DNA of 64,000 bases from Palsa-851 sp035534435 (GTDB lineage Bacteria > Chloroflexota > Dormibacteria > Aeolococcales > Aeolococcaceae). The first letter of the stretch is position 1, and every line of letters begins with the position of its first letter. The position numbers were made by a program, and so were the translations under genes. Positions 50,995-59,851 of this stretch are shown in pieces. The notes beneath the pieces are model-generated. The model saw only the letters and a program-made list of their open reading frames with translations. It was not told the DNA's origin and searched no databases. The stretch lies in contig DATLRX010000002.1 of assembly GCA_035534435.1 (NCBI GenBank), forward strand, positions 1 to 64,000, given 5' to 3'.

Positions 50995-51860
50995 CAGCCG
51001 AGTCCGAGCAGCGCGATCGCGTTCTGCTTGAGGATCAGTGGACGCACCTCGGGCTTGATCTCGAGCGTGTCGAAATCCGCGAGCCAGCGATCGGGCGTGA
51101 TCAGCGGGTAGTCGGAACCGAACAGCACCTTGTCCTTGAGCAGGGTGTTGGCGTAGCGGATCAGCTGCGGTGGGAAGTACTTCGGTGACCAACCCGAGAG
51201 ATCGATGTAGACATTGGGTTTATGGGTTGCCACCGCGAGCGCCTCGTCCTGCCAGGGGAACGCCGGGTGCGCCATGACGATGCGCAGGTCCGGGAAGTCG
51301 ACGGCGACGTCGTCGATGTGCATCGGGTTCGAGTACTTGAGCCGGATGCCACCGCCACCACGGACTCGCGCGCCGATGCCCGTCTGCCCCGTGTGGAAGA
51401 TCGCCGGGAGTCCCAGCTCCTGCAGCACCTCGTAGAGCGGAAACGCCACCCGGTCGTTGGGGAAGAACCCCTGCAGGCTGGGGTGGAACTTGAGCCCCCG
51501 TATACCGAACTGGTCAACGAGTCGCCTCGCCTCGCGCGCGCCGGGAGCGCCCTTCGCCGGGTCGATGCTCGCGAACGGGATGAGCACATCAGCGTGTTCC
51601 GCGCACGCGGTCGCTATCTCCTCGTTCGATATGGGCGGATGCCCGGTGGCCGCCTCGGCGTCGACGGTGAACACGATAGCGGCGATGCGGCGCTCGCGAT
51701 AGTGAGCGGCGAGCTCGGGCACCGTCGGCATCCGATGGTCGGCGCCGAAGTAGGCGGCAGCCCCCTCAGCGAGGTGCACCGGCAGGGATGGATGGCCGGT
51801 CGCGGACACCTCGGCGTGCACGTGAACGTCGATCGCGACCAGTGCGTCGAGATCCATCAC
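50994..51860 (-). CDS. Amidohydrolase-2 (ACMSD-like) metal-dependent hydrolase/decarboxylase
   Basis: 288 residues; GTG 51860 or ATG 51857. Metal residues in DVHVH, GLKFHPSLQG, IFHTGQTG, MAHPAFPW and catalytic Asp in FGSDYPLI. The family includes decarboxylases of aromatic acids (gamma-resorcylate, ACMS) and hydrolases. Given the following CoA ligase and hydratase, decarboxylation or hydrolysis of an aromatic or dicarboxylic acid is likely. Divergent from the EamA transporter by 77 bases. Confidence 0.87.
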   Translation of the reverse strand: MMDLDALVAIDVHVHAEVSATGHPSLPVHLAEGAAAYFGADHRMPTVPELAAHYRERRIAAIVFTVDAEAATGHPPISNEEIATACAEHADVLIPFASIDPAKGAPGAREARRLVDQFGIRGLKFHPSLQGFFPNDRVAFPLYEVLQELGLPAIFHTGQTGIGARVRGGGGIRLKYSNPMHIDDVAVDFPDLRIVMAHPAFPWQDEALAVATHKPNVYIDLSGWSPKYFPPQLIRYANTLLKDKVLFGSDYPLITPDRWLADFDTLEIKPEVRPLILKQNAIALLGLG

Positions 51861-51937
51861 GTCTCCGGAGTGTGCGAGTGGGCGCGCCGCGTAGGAATGG
51901 TTTTCGAGTGTAATTTACCGGTGCGCTCTGAAGATCC

Positions 51938-52993
51938 GTGCTGCTTCCCGCCGAAGTCGATCCGGTTGATCTGAGCGTGGGATCGAGATTCGGGACACTG
52001 ATCGGTCGCATGGGCGCTCTGGCGGTGGCCGTCGCCGCGGCGATGTGGGCGGCGGACGCGTACTTCCGGCCCGCGCTCACGCGCGAGCTCTCCGCGAGCC
52101 AGATCGTCTTCGCCGAATCGCTGCTCATCGCGCTCTGCTTCCTGCCGGTGATCGGCCGCGTCCGCCGCGAGCTGCGCGACCTCTCGCTGCGCCAGTGGAT
52201 CGCGATGGCAATCATCGCGCTGGGCGCGCAGGCGTTCGCGACCGTGCTCTTCACGCAGGCGATCAGCTATGCCTTCCCCGCGCACGCGGCCCCGGATTAC
52301 AATGTCGAGAACGAGGTCTACCTGCTGTATCTGCTCCAGCCGGTCTTCGGCATCGCGCTTGCCCGCCTCGTGCTGAAGGAGCGCCGCAAGCCGTACTTCT
52401 GGCCGCTTGCGGCGTGCGCTCTCGTGGGTGTGTATCTCATCGTCTTCCCGCAGAACCCGCTCGCGCCGTTCTCCTCGGTGCAGCACGGCCAGCTGCTCGC
52501 GGCGATCCTGATCCTCGGGGCGGTGCTGCTCTGGGCGTCGGGGACCGTCTTCGGACGCTACAGCCTGTCCAATGTGTCGTTCGTGACCACCGCGGCGATG
52601 CGATTCACGCTCGCACTCCCGGTGCTCTTCGTGCTCATGATCATCAACGGAGGCGCGGGCGCACTCGGGCAGTTCTCCCTGCATCAGATTCCGAGCTTCA
52701 TCGGCATCGCGCTCATCCCCGGCCTGCTCGCGATGCTCCTCTACTACCGCGCCCTGTCGAACACCCCGGCGTCGATGGCATCCATCGCGGAGCTCGGATA
52801 TCCGTGCACGCTCTTTCTCGTGTTCTCGCTGCCGCCGCCGGTCGGCCTCGGTTTCCCCTTCTACGGCATCGAGATCGTCGGCGCCGTCGTGCTCGTGACG
52901 GCGGTGACGACGCTCAACCTGCTGAAACACAACGATGTCGTCGTGGCGCCACAGCATGTCGAGCCGGTCCTGGCACGCGAAGGCAGCGGGTAA
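51938..52993 (+). CDS. EamA/DMT-family transporter
   Basis: Up to 351 residues from GTG 51938; GTG 51977 or ATG 52010 may be the real start. Ten hydrophobic segments in two EamA repeats, the first with an insertion around NVENEVYLLYLLQPVFG. Exports or imports metabolites such as amino acids or nucleotide sugars. Shares one base with the cofC start (TAATG), so it is cotranscribed with F420 genes, which is unusual. Confidence 0.87.
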   Translation: MLLPAEVDPVDLSVGSRFGTLIGRMGALAVAVAAAMWAADAYFRPALTRELSASQIVFAESLLIALCFLPVIGRVRRELRDLSLRQWIAMAIIALGAQAFATVLFTQAISYAFPAHAAPDYNVENEVYLLYLLQPVFGIALARLVLKERRKPYFWPLAACALVGVYLIVFPQNPLAPFSSVQHGQLLAAILILGAVLLWASGTVFGRYSLSNVSFVTTAAMRFTLALPVLFVLMIINGGAGALGQFSLHQIPSFIGIALIPGLLAMLLYYRALSNTPASMASIAELGYPCTLFLVFSLPPPVGLGFPFYGIEIVGAVVLVTAVTTLNLLKHNDVVVAPQHVEPVLAREGSG

Positions 52994-53601
52994 TGCATCA
53001 GGGCGCGCTCTGGATCGTCGTCCTCATCAAGGATTTCAGCACCGCCAAGAGCCGTCTCTCGCCGGCGATGCGCCCGGACCAGCGCAGGGCGCTCGCGGAG
53101 ATGACGGCGGCACGCGCACTTGACGCGGCTCTGGCGGTGGCATCGACACTTGCGGTCTGCGGCTCGGAGGAATCGGCGCGTCTCGCCCGGACCATCGGCG
53201 CGGAGGTCCTCGTGGAGCAGTCACCCGGCGGTCAGAACCCCGCCGCGCGCCGGGGACTTGATGACGTCCTGCAGCGGGGGGCCGGCTCGGCACTGCTGTT
53301 GAGCTCCGACCTGCCCCTGATCGACCCAGCGGGGCTGCGCCGCCTCCTTGCGCGCACCGACACGGACGGGCCGTTGGTGGTCGCGGCACCCGCGGTGGGC
53401 CGGCAGGGCACCAATGCGCTGTACCTCAGGCCTCCGGGTGACTTCGAGCTGCACTTCGGTGCGGCCTCGCTGCCACGCTTTGCGGCGGAAGCACACCGGC
53501 GCGGACGGGGCTTCCTCGTCCACGACGACCCGAGCCTCGCGCTCGATCTGGACGAGCCGGGCGACCTGTCCGCCTGGCGCGTCCTCGAGCCGACGGCGTG
53601 A
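52993..53601 (+). CDS. cofC: 2-phospholactate/phosphoenolpyruvate guanylyltransferase (F420 biosynthesis)
   Basis: 202 residues from ATG 52993. WIVVLIKDFSTAKSRLSP, LLSSDLPLID and GRQGTNALYLRPPGDF are CofC/FbiD landmarks; the NTP-binding loop is at the N-terminus. Transfers GMP to 2-phospholactate or PEP to make the activated side-chain precursor. Followed by cofE and cofD with overlaps. Confidence 0.93.
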   Translation: MHQGALWIVVLIKDFSTAKSRLSPAMRPDQRRALAEMTAARALDAALAVASTLAVCGSEESARLARTIGAEVLVEQSPGGQNPAARRGLDDVLQRGAGSALLLSSDLPLIDPAGLRRLLARTDTDGPLVVAAPAVGRQGTNALYLRPPGDFELHFGAASLPRFAAEAHRRGRGFLVHDDPSLALDLDEPGDLSAWRVLEPTA

Positions 53602-54335
53602 AGATGGAGCTGCGTGGGGTCGAAGGGCTTCCGGAGATCCGTCCCGGCGACGACCTCGCAGCGTTCATCGCAGAAGCGGCCGCTCCACTCCTGAGCGGCG
53701 ATGTTGTCGTCGTCGCCCAGAAGGTGGTGTCGAAGGCCGAGGGCCGTCTTCGCACACTCTCGGACGTCGTACCGTCGGATCGCGCCCTCGAGCTGGCTCG
53801 AAGCCTCGATGCTGACGCGCGCCTGGTCCAGGTGATCCTCGATGAGAGCACGCGCATCGTTCGTGCCGACCGAGTCCTGATCGTCGAGACGCACCAGGGA
53901 TTCGTGTGCGCCAACGCAGGTGTCGACAGGTCCAACGTCGCAGGCCAGGACGAGGTCTGCCTCCTGCCGCTCGACTGCGACTCGAGCGCGCGCGTCCTGC
54001 GGGAGCGGATCAGCACGCTGACCGGTGCACACGTCGGAGTCGTGGTGAGCGACACCTTCGGCAGGGCATGGCGCATGGGACTGGTCAACGTGGCGATCGG
54101 CGTCGCGGGCCTGCCGGCGCTCATCGACTACCGCGGTCGCCCCGACGACTTCGGGATGCCGCTGCGGGCGACGGTCGTCGCTGTTGCCGACGAGATCGCC
54201 GCGGCCGCCGAACTGCTCATGGGCAAGACGCGGCGCGTTCCGGTCGTGATCGTGCACGGGCTCGACGTGTTCGAGGGAGCATCCGGGACCGGACAGGAGC
54301 TGGTGCGCCCGCCGGAGCTGGACCTCTTCCGTTGA
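53598..54335 (+). CDS. cofE: Coenzyme F420:L-glutamate ligase
   Basis: 245 residues from GTG 53598 (GTGA with cofC). GVEGLPEIRPGDDL, DVVVVAQKVVSKAEG, DRSNVAGQDEV and SDTFGRAWRMGLVNVAIG are CofE core motifs. Adds glutamates to F420-0 with GTP. It lacks the C-terminal FMN domain of mycobacterial FbiB, so a separate dehydro-F420 reductase is needed. Confidence 0.93.
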   Translation: MKMELRGVEGLPEIRPGDDLAAFIAEAAAPLLSGDVVVVAQKVVSKAEGRLRTLSDVVPSDRALELARSLDADARLVQVILDESTRIVRADRVLIVETHQGFVCANAGVDRSNVAGQDEVCLLPLDCDSSARVLRERISTLTGAHVGVVVSDTFGRAWRMGLVNVAIGVAGLPALIDYRGRPDDFGMPLRATVVAVADEIAAAAELLMGKTRRVPVVIVHGLDVFEGASGTGQELVRPPELDLFR

Positions 54336-55261
54336 AGGTCGCGCTGCTCTCCGGTGGCACCGGCGGCGCGAAGCTGGCAACGGGGATGGCCGCCGTCCTG
54401 CCGGCGGCGGACCTGTCGATCATCGTCAACACCGCGGATGACGACGAGTTCTGGGGCCTCCTCGTGAGCCCCGACGTCGACGCGATCCTCTACCGGCTCG
54501 CGGGGTTGTTCAACGACGTCTCCGGCTTCGGCGTCCGCGACGACACCTTCCACGCGCTGGACATGCTGCGCACGCTCGGCGAGGACACATGGTTCCAGCT
54601 CGGCGACCGCGACATCGGCGTGCATCTGCTGCGCGCCACGCTGATGCGCGGAGGCCTGCGTCTCACCGAGGCCGTCGCGCGAATCGCAACTGCCCTGGGG
54701 ATCGGCGTGGCGGTGCTGCCGATGAGCGACGACCCTGTGCGGACGCGGATCCGCACGGCACGCGGCGAGGTGAGCCTCCAGGAGTGGTTCGTGCGGGAGC
54801 GTTCGCTGCCCCCTGTGCTCGGCATTCGTTTCGCGGGCGTCGGGACCGCGCGGCCGGGTCCCGAGGCGCTGACGGCGGTGACGGATGCCGACGCCGTCGT
54901 CATCGGCCCGTCCAACCCGCTCGTGAGTGTTGACCCCATCCTCGCGGTGCTCGGCAGCTCGCTCGACCGTGCGCGGGTCACGGTGATCTCTCCGGTGGTC
55001 GGTGGGCGATCGCTGAAGGGTCCGACGGTCGAGATGCTCCGCCAGGTCGGCGAGGAGGCGACCGCGCTCGGCGTGGCTCGACGCTACGCCGGGATCGCGG
55101 CGACGATCGTCATCGATCGCGCCGATGCCGGCCTGCGGGAGTCGATCCGCGGGCTCGGCATGCGCGTGCTCGTCGACGATACCGTCATGGTGGACAGCGC
55201 CGGCGAACGGCGTCTGGCGGCGGGGCTGTTGCACCGCATAGAGTCGACCGATGGCTCATGA
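54332..55261 (+). CDS. cofD: 2-phospho-L-lactate transferase (FbiA/CofD)
   Basis: 309 residues from TTG 54332, overlapping cofE as TTGA; the longer frame upstream lies inside cofE. LSGGTGGAKLATGM at the start, NTADDDEFWGL, and VIGPSNPLVSVDPIL are CofD motifs. Couples the phospholactyl or enolpyruvyl group to Fo giving F420-0 or dehydro-F420-0. Confidence 0.94.
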   Translation: MKVALLSGGTGGAKLATGMAAVLPAADLSIIVNTADDDEFWGLLVSPDVDAILYRLAGLFNDVSGFGVRDDTFHALDMLRTLGEDTWFQLGDRDIGVHLLRATLMRGGLRLTEAVARIATALGIGVAVLPMSDDPVRTRIRTARGEVSLQEWFVRERSLPPVLGIRFAGVGTARPGPEALTAVTDADAVVIGPSNPLVSVDPILAVLGSSLDRARVTVISPVVGGRSLKGPTVEMLRQVGEEATALGVARRYAGIAATIVIDRADAGLRESIRGLGMRVLVDDTVMVDSAGERRLAAGLLHRIESTDGS

Positions 55262-55661
55262 ACGCGCCCTCGAATTCATCCGCAAGCAGCATCGGGGCGT
55301 GCTTGCGACATATCGGCAGGATGGACAGGTGCAGATGTCGCCGGTCGCGGTCGCCGTCGACGACGAGTCGCGTGTCGTGATCAGCACCCGCGAGACCGCG
55401 ATGAAGACGCGCAACCTGCGCCGCCACCCGCGCGCCGGCGTGTGCGCCATCAGCGACCGCTTCTTCGGCGCCTGGTACAGCGTCGAGGGCGACGTCGAGA
55501 TCCTCAGCCTCCCCGAGGCGCTCGAGCCGCTCGTCGACTACTACCGGAAGGTGTCGGGCGAGCACCCGGACTGGCAGGAATACCGCGAGGCGATGGTGCG
55601 CGAGCAGCGCGTGCTCGTGCGGATCACCGTCGATCGCAGCGGTCCGACCCACTCGGGATAG
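55251..55661 (+). CDS. PPOX/FDOR-type F420-dependent (or flavin-dependent) protein
   Basis: 136 residues from ATG 55251, overlapping cofD by 11 bases. Split-barrel fold: HRGVLATYRQDGQVQMSPV, KTRNLRRHPRAGVCAIS and FFGAWYSVEGDVEIL match the FDOR-B group close to Rv1155, which binds F420. Position in the F420 operon supports F420 as cofactor. Confidence 0.87.
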   Translation: MAHERALEFIRKQHRGVLATYRQDGQVQMSPVAVAVDDESRVVISTRETAMKTRNLRRHPRAGVCAISDRFFGAWYSVEGDVEILSLPEALEPLVDYYRKVSGEHPDWQEYREAMVREQRVLVRITVDRSGPTHSG

Positions 55662-55669
55662 GACGGCGG

Positions 55670-56680
55670 TCAACCCGTCAAGCGGCGGAGGCGAGGAAGG
55701 ATGTCGCGTTCGTACAGTTCGAGGAAGCGCCGCTGATCCGTCCCGGGCGCATGGAAGATGAGGTGGGTGAAGCCCAGGTCGAGGTAGGGACGGATCCGCT
55801 CCACATGCTCGTCCGGGTCGGTCGAGACGATCCACCGGCTTGCCGCCCGCTCGGCACTCAGCGCGTCGGCGAGGCGCTCCATCTCGATCGGGTCCTCCAC
55901 GCCTGTCTTCTCTTCGGCTGACAGCGCGAGCGCGGCCCAGTGCCGCGTGTCCTCGAGAGCACGCCGCGCGTCAGTGTCGAACGACACCTTCATCTCGATC
56001 GCAAGGTCGAGGTCGGCCGGGTCGCGGTCCGCGGCTCGGGCACCCTCGGTCACCGCCGGCAGCAGTGTGTCCGCATAGAGTTCCATCCCCTTGCCGCTCG
56101 TGCACATGAACCCGTCCGCGACGCGACCGGCGAGGCGCGCGGCGGCCGGCCCGGACGCCGCGACGTAGATCGGCACCGGCGTTGCAGGGCGGTCATATAC
56201 GGTCGCGTTGCGTGTCCGGTAGAACGCGCCGTCGAACGTCACGCGCTCGTCCGTCCAGAGCGCCTGAATGAGCGTCACGGCTTCCTTGAGCCTCGCGAAA
56301 CGCTCCTTCTGATCCGGCCAATCGACACCGAGCGGCGCCTCGTTCAGCGATTCGCCGGTTCCGACGCCGAGCCAGACGCGCCCGGGAAACAGACACCCGA
56401 GCGTGCCGAATGCCTGCGCGACGACAGCCGGGTGATAGCGAAACGTTGGCGTGAGCACGCTCGTGCCGAGCTGAATCCGGCTCGTCGCCTGACCCGCTGC
56501 ACCGAGCCACGCAAGCGAGAACGGCGCGTGACCGCCCGTGTGGCGCCACGGCTGGAGATGGTCACTGATGGCCGCCGTGTCAAAGCCGGCCCGTTCCGCG
56601 GCGACGGTCAGGTCGAGCAACGCTCGCGGTCCGAACTGCTCGGCCGAGAGCTTGTAGCCGAACCGGACCGCCTGTGGCAC
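55670..56680 (-). CDS. fgd: F420-dependent glucose-6-phosphate dehydrogenase
   Basis: 336 residues, the FGD length. GYKLSAEQFGPRALLDL, SDHLQPWRHTGGHAPF, TSVLTPTFRYHPAVV, GVGTGESLNE and FMCTSGKGMEL are near-diagnostic. His41, Trp45 and Glu110 correspond to the catalytic/binding residues His40, Trp44 and Glu109 of mycobacterial FGD1. Reduces F420 with glucose-6-phosphate to feed F420H2-dependent enzymes. Convergent with the FDOR gene, nine bases apart. Confidence 0.9.
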   Translation of the reverse strand: MPQAVRFGYKLSAEQFGPRALLDLTVAAERAGFDTAAISDHLQPWRHTGGHAPFSLAWLGAAGQATSRIQLGTSVLTPTFRYHPAVVAQAFGTLGCLFPGRVWLGVGTGESLNEAPLGVDWPDQKERFARLKEAVTLIQALWTDERVTFDGAFYRTRNATVYDRPATPVPIYVAASGPAAARLAGRVADGFMCTSGKGMELYADTLLPAVTEGARAADRDPADLDLAIEMKVSFDTDARRALEDTRHWAALALSAEEKTGVEDPIEMERLADALSAERAASRWIVSTDPDEHVERIRPYLDLGFTHLIFHAPGTDQRRFLELYERDILPRLRRLTG

Positions 56681-56715
56681 CCGGCCATTCTCGCCGAAGG
56701 TGCCTGAGGAGAGGA

Positions 56716-59472
56716 TCAGCCGGCGACCGCGGCCGGGTGCGCAATGTCGCTCGACGAGGATTGCAGCGCGCCTGCGGACTCGTGAGCGACGATCCGCTGC
56801 GCCGACTCGAGCTTGGCCAGCAACGCCTGAGCAGCGAACGGCTTGCCGAGGTACTCGCAGCGCAGGTCGTACGCCCGATTGAGCACGTCAGCGCTGTCGA
56901 GCAGCCCGGTCATGACCACGATGGGCATATCCGCATTGGCGGCCGACGCGCGAATATCGGAGATGAGACTCCAGCCGTCGCCGTCAGGCAGGCCGATGTC
57001 GATGACCATTGCATCGGTGTCGTGCGACAGCTCCGCCATCGCCTCTCTGATCGTGACCGCGAGCACCGCGCGGGCACCGCCCTGCACCAGCACGCCGCAG
57101 GCGACCCCACCGACTGCCTCGTCATCATCGACGACCACGATGCGCCGTGATGCGCGTGGTTCGACGACCGGCTCCGCCTCGGAGGTCAGCGGGAAGTGGA
57201 CGAGCCCGCTCGGTTGGGCGAGCGCGAGCGCTTGCTCGATCGCTGCGCCTGACATCGGCATCGCGAAGTGGAAGCCCTGCGCCAGGTCGTAGCCCATGGC
57301 CCGCAGATGCTCGGCCTGATCAGCACGCGCAACTCCCTCGATGACGGTGCGCAGCTGCAGCGCGTTGACGACACCGATGACGGCGTCGAGCACCCTGGTC
57401 GCCACATGGCCGTCGGGCACATGATCGACCAGCGACTTGTCGACCTTGACGATGTCGACAGGGAGGCGGCGCAACCGAGCCAGCGATGAAGCGCCGACGC
57501 CGAAGTCGTCGATCGCCATCCGCACGCCGAGTGCCTTGAGGCGGCTGAGGATGCGGATCGCACTGTCCGTGTCGTCGGTCATCGCCGTCTCGGTGACCTC
57601 GAGGATCAGGCACCGTGGATCGATGCGGGTGATGCGAAGCGCCTCCTGGACGATCTCCACCAGGTCATCCGAGTAGAGCTGGCGGGGGGAGACGTTGACG
57701 CTCATCGCCAGGTCGGCCGTGCCCCCGTACGCCGCCTGCCACGCAGCCAGGCAACGGCACGCCTCGTTGAGCACCCGCGCGCCGATGGGAATGATCAGAC
57801 CTGTGCGCTCGGCGATCGGGATGAAGACGCTCGGGGGAATCATGTCGCCGTCCGGATGGCGCCACCGCGCGAGCGCTTCGACCGACACCATGCGCCCGTC
57901 ATTCAGGTCGACGATGGGCTGGTAGTGCACGACGAGATCCCCGGTCAGCCAGGCCGTGCGCAGCGCAGTCTCGACGCGCACGCGTTCCGCAACGGCAGCG
58001 TGCATGCTCGGCTTGTACAGCGCATATCCGCCGCCGCCGGCATCCTTCGCGGCGTACATGGCGAGGTCGGCGTTGCGCAAGAGCTCGTCAGCGGTGTCGC
58101 CCAGTCCCCCGGTCGCGATGCCGATGCTGGTGGCGATGCCGGCCGTCGTCATGCGCAGCGTGATCGGCAGCTCGAGCGACGCCAGCACACGACGCGCGAT
58201 CGCGATCGCCTGATCGACAGGGCTGTCGGCAAGCACCACGGCGAACTCGTCGCCGCCGAGGCGCGCGACGAGGTCGATATCACGGACGCTGTTCACCACT
58301 CGCTCCGCAACCTGTACCAGCACCTGGTCGCCGGCACTGTGTCCGAAGGTGTCGTTGACCTCCTTGAACCCGTCGAGATCGAGCATGAGCAGCGTCACGT
58401 GGTGCTGTGACGTCTCGATGTCCGCCAGCGCGCGGTCCAGCCGTCGCTTCAGCAGCGTGCGGTTGGGAAGACCGGTGAGCGCGTCGTGCGACGCCTGACG
58501 CTCGAGCGCCCTCCCGAGCCCCAGGTTCATGTACAGCGCGAAGTACATGCGCAGCAACGTGACACTGATGAGCGCGAGCATCACCCATACGAGCGCCCGC
58601 GTGATCTGCGCGTCGCCGGCGCGTAGCCCGACACCGATGAAACAGGCGACCGCCACCGGGACGATCGGCACCCACATGACCGCCCAGCTTCTGGTGGGGT
58701 CCGCAAGTGGCGTCGCCGGCTGGCGGCGAAAGCAGAGCGGGAAGAGCGCGGCGATACCGAGGCAGAGCAAGCCGACGGTCCATCCGGTTGCGAACGACGA
58801 CCCGGGGTCCAGCTGCTGCAAGCCCGTCTGGTGCGCGAGCTGCGTGTCGGATACTCCGATGAAGGCGACCGCGGCCGCGAGCAACAGCGCGACCGGCCGC
58901 GTCCTGCGCCCGATTCGCGCCGTGATGGCGGCGATCACCGTGAGCACCACGACGTCCGTGATGGGTTGCGCGAGGCTGACCACACTGACATCGATCGGCG
59001 TCCGACCGTCGAGGGCGGAGTAGTACCCCGACGCGAGGCCGAGCACCAGGACGGCACCACCCATGAGCAATCCGTCGCAGTACGCGACAGCCACCGCGAG
59101 GCGTGGCGCACGCACGCGCATGAACGTCAACGCCGCAGCCACGCCAAAGGGCACCTGCGCGATGATTGCGAGGTTGGTCCAGGACGGGAATGCCGTGACC
59201 GTGTGCGCGGCGAGCGCGTTCCAGTCCGAGACCGCCTCGAGGAGCGCATAGACGCTCCAGCAGCACCACGCGACCCGCCGGCGGCCACGAGATCTGAGCG
59301 CTGCGACGAGCGAGATCACGCACGCGAATGAGCCGGCGCAGACCTCCGCGACGTTGTGCACGGAATCCTCGACCGCAACCCCACCCAGACCGAGCAGCGA
59401 GGCGCCGACCAGCGCGATGGCGAGCGCGGCAACGACCGCCGAAACGACAATGAAGAGCCGCCGGGAGTACAC
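56716..59472 (-). CDS. Membrane GGDEF-EAL protein with C-terminal receiver domain
   Basis: 918 residues. An N-terminal membrane part with about nine helices (1 to about 320) is followed by GGDEF (LGGDEFAVV near residue 407) and EAL (VEALARW near 527), both intact. A receiver domain follows at about 775-890 with acidic DDDE, phospho-acceptor Asp near 824 (VIDIGLPDGDG) and Lys in LGKPFA. In most such proteins the receiver is N-terminal, so the C-terminal placement is unusual. It would let a histidine kinase tune c-di-GMP turnover. No kinase is adjacent. Confidence 0.92.
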   Translation of the reverse strand: MYSRRLFIVVSAVVAALAIALVGASLLGLGGVAVEDSVHNVAEVCAGSFACVISLVAALRSRGRRRVAWCCWSVYALLEAVSDWNALAAHTVTAFPSWTNLAIIAQVPFGVAAALTFMRVRAPRLAVAVAYCDGLLMGGAVLVLGLASGYYSALDGRTPIDVSVVSLAQPITDVVVLTVIAAITARIGRRTRPVALLLAAAVAFIGVSDTQLAHQTGLQQLDPGSSFATGWTVGLLCLGIAALFPLCFRRQPATPLADPTRSWAVMWVPIVPVAVACFIGVGLRAGDAQITRALVWVMLALISVTLLRMYFALYMNLGLGRALERQASHDALTGLPNRTLLKRRLDRALADIETSQHHVTLLMLDLDGFKEVNDTFGHSAGDQVLVQVAERVVNSVRDIDLVARLGGDEFAVVLADSPVDQAIAIARRVLASLELPITLRMTTAGIATSIGIATGGLGDTADELLRNADLAMYAAKDAGGGGYALYKPSMHAAVAERVRVETALRTAWLTGDLVVHYQPIVDLNDGRMVSVEALARWRHPDGDMIPPSVFIPIAERTGLIIPIGARVLNEACRCLAAWQAAYGGTADLAMSVNVSPRQLYSDDLVEIVQEALRITRIDPRCLILEVTETAMTDDTDSAIRILSRLKALGVRMAIDDFGVGASSLARLRRLPVDIVKVDKSLVDHVPDGHVATRVLDAVIGVVNALQLRTVIEGVARADQAEHLRAMGYDLAQGFHFAMPMSGAAIEQALALAQPSGLVHFPLTSEAEPVVEPRASRRIVVVDDDEAVGGVACGVLVQGGARAVLAVTIREAMAELSHDTDAMVIDIGLPDGDGWSLISDIRASAANADMPIVVMTGLLDSADVLNRAYDLRCEYLGKPFAAQALLAKLESAQRIVAHESAGALQSSSSDIAHPAAVAG

Positions 59473-59633
59473 CCGGTGCCTAGGCCCGGTGGCCTGTCCG
59501 GGACGGCAGGCTGTGGATCGTCACGCGTCAGTCTCCGTTCATCGGGGTTCGAGGGCGCGCGTAGGTGCCGCGTTGTCGGATCTCGTTCAACACCGTCACA
59601 AACATCGAAGGGCGGCCCGACTAGACTCGATGC

Positions 59634-59822
59634 ATGGCCAAATGGGTTGTCCTCCATCTCAACGATGGAGACGCGTCGACGTACATCAACGTGGACGAGG
59701 TGACCCAGGTTCGCCAGATCTCGGCCGGCAATACCAGGATCTGGTTCACCGACGGCACGGACGTCGAGGTTCGAGAGGACGCCCCCATCGTCATCGCGGC
59801 CTTCCGCCGGGATTCGATCTAG
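59634..59822 (+). CDS. Small conserved-looking protein, function unknown
   Basis: 62 residues from ATG 59634. The sequence alternates polar and hydrophobic residues (MAKWVVLHLNDGDA, YINVDEVTQVR, RIWFTDGTDVEVRED), suggesting a small beta-sheet protein, loosely like FlbD-type proteins. TAGACT at 59618-59623 region may be a -10 box. It precedes the Gfo/Idh gene by about 30 bases. No function proposed. Confidence 0.6.
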   Translation: MAKWVVLHLNDGDASTYINVDEVTQVRQISAGNTRIWFTDGTDVEVREDAPIVIAAFRRDSI

Positions 59823-59851
59823 GGCGGAGCAAGGGTGGAACCATCGACGAT

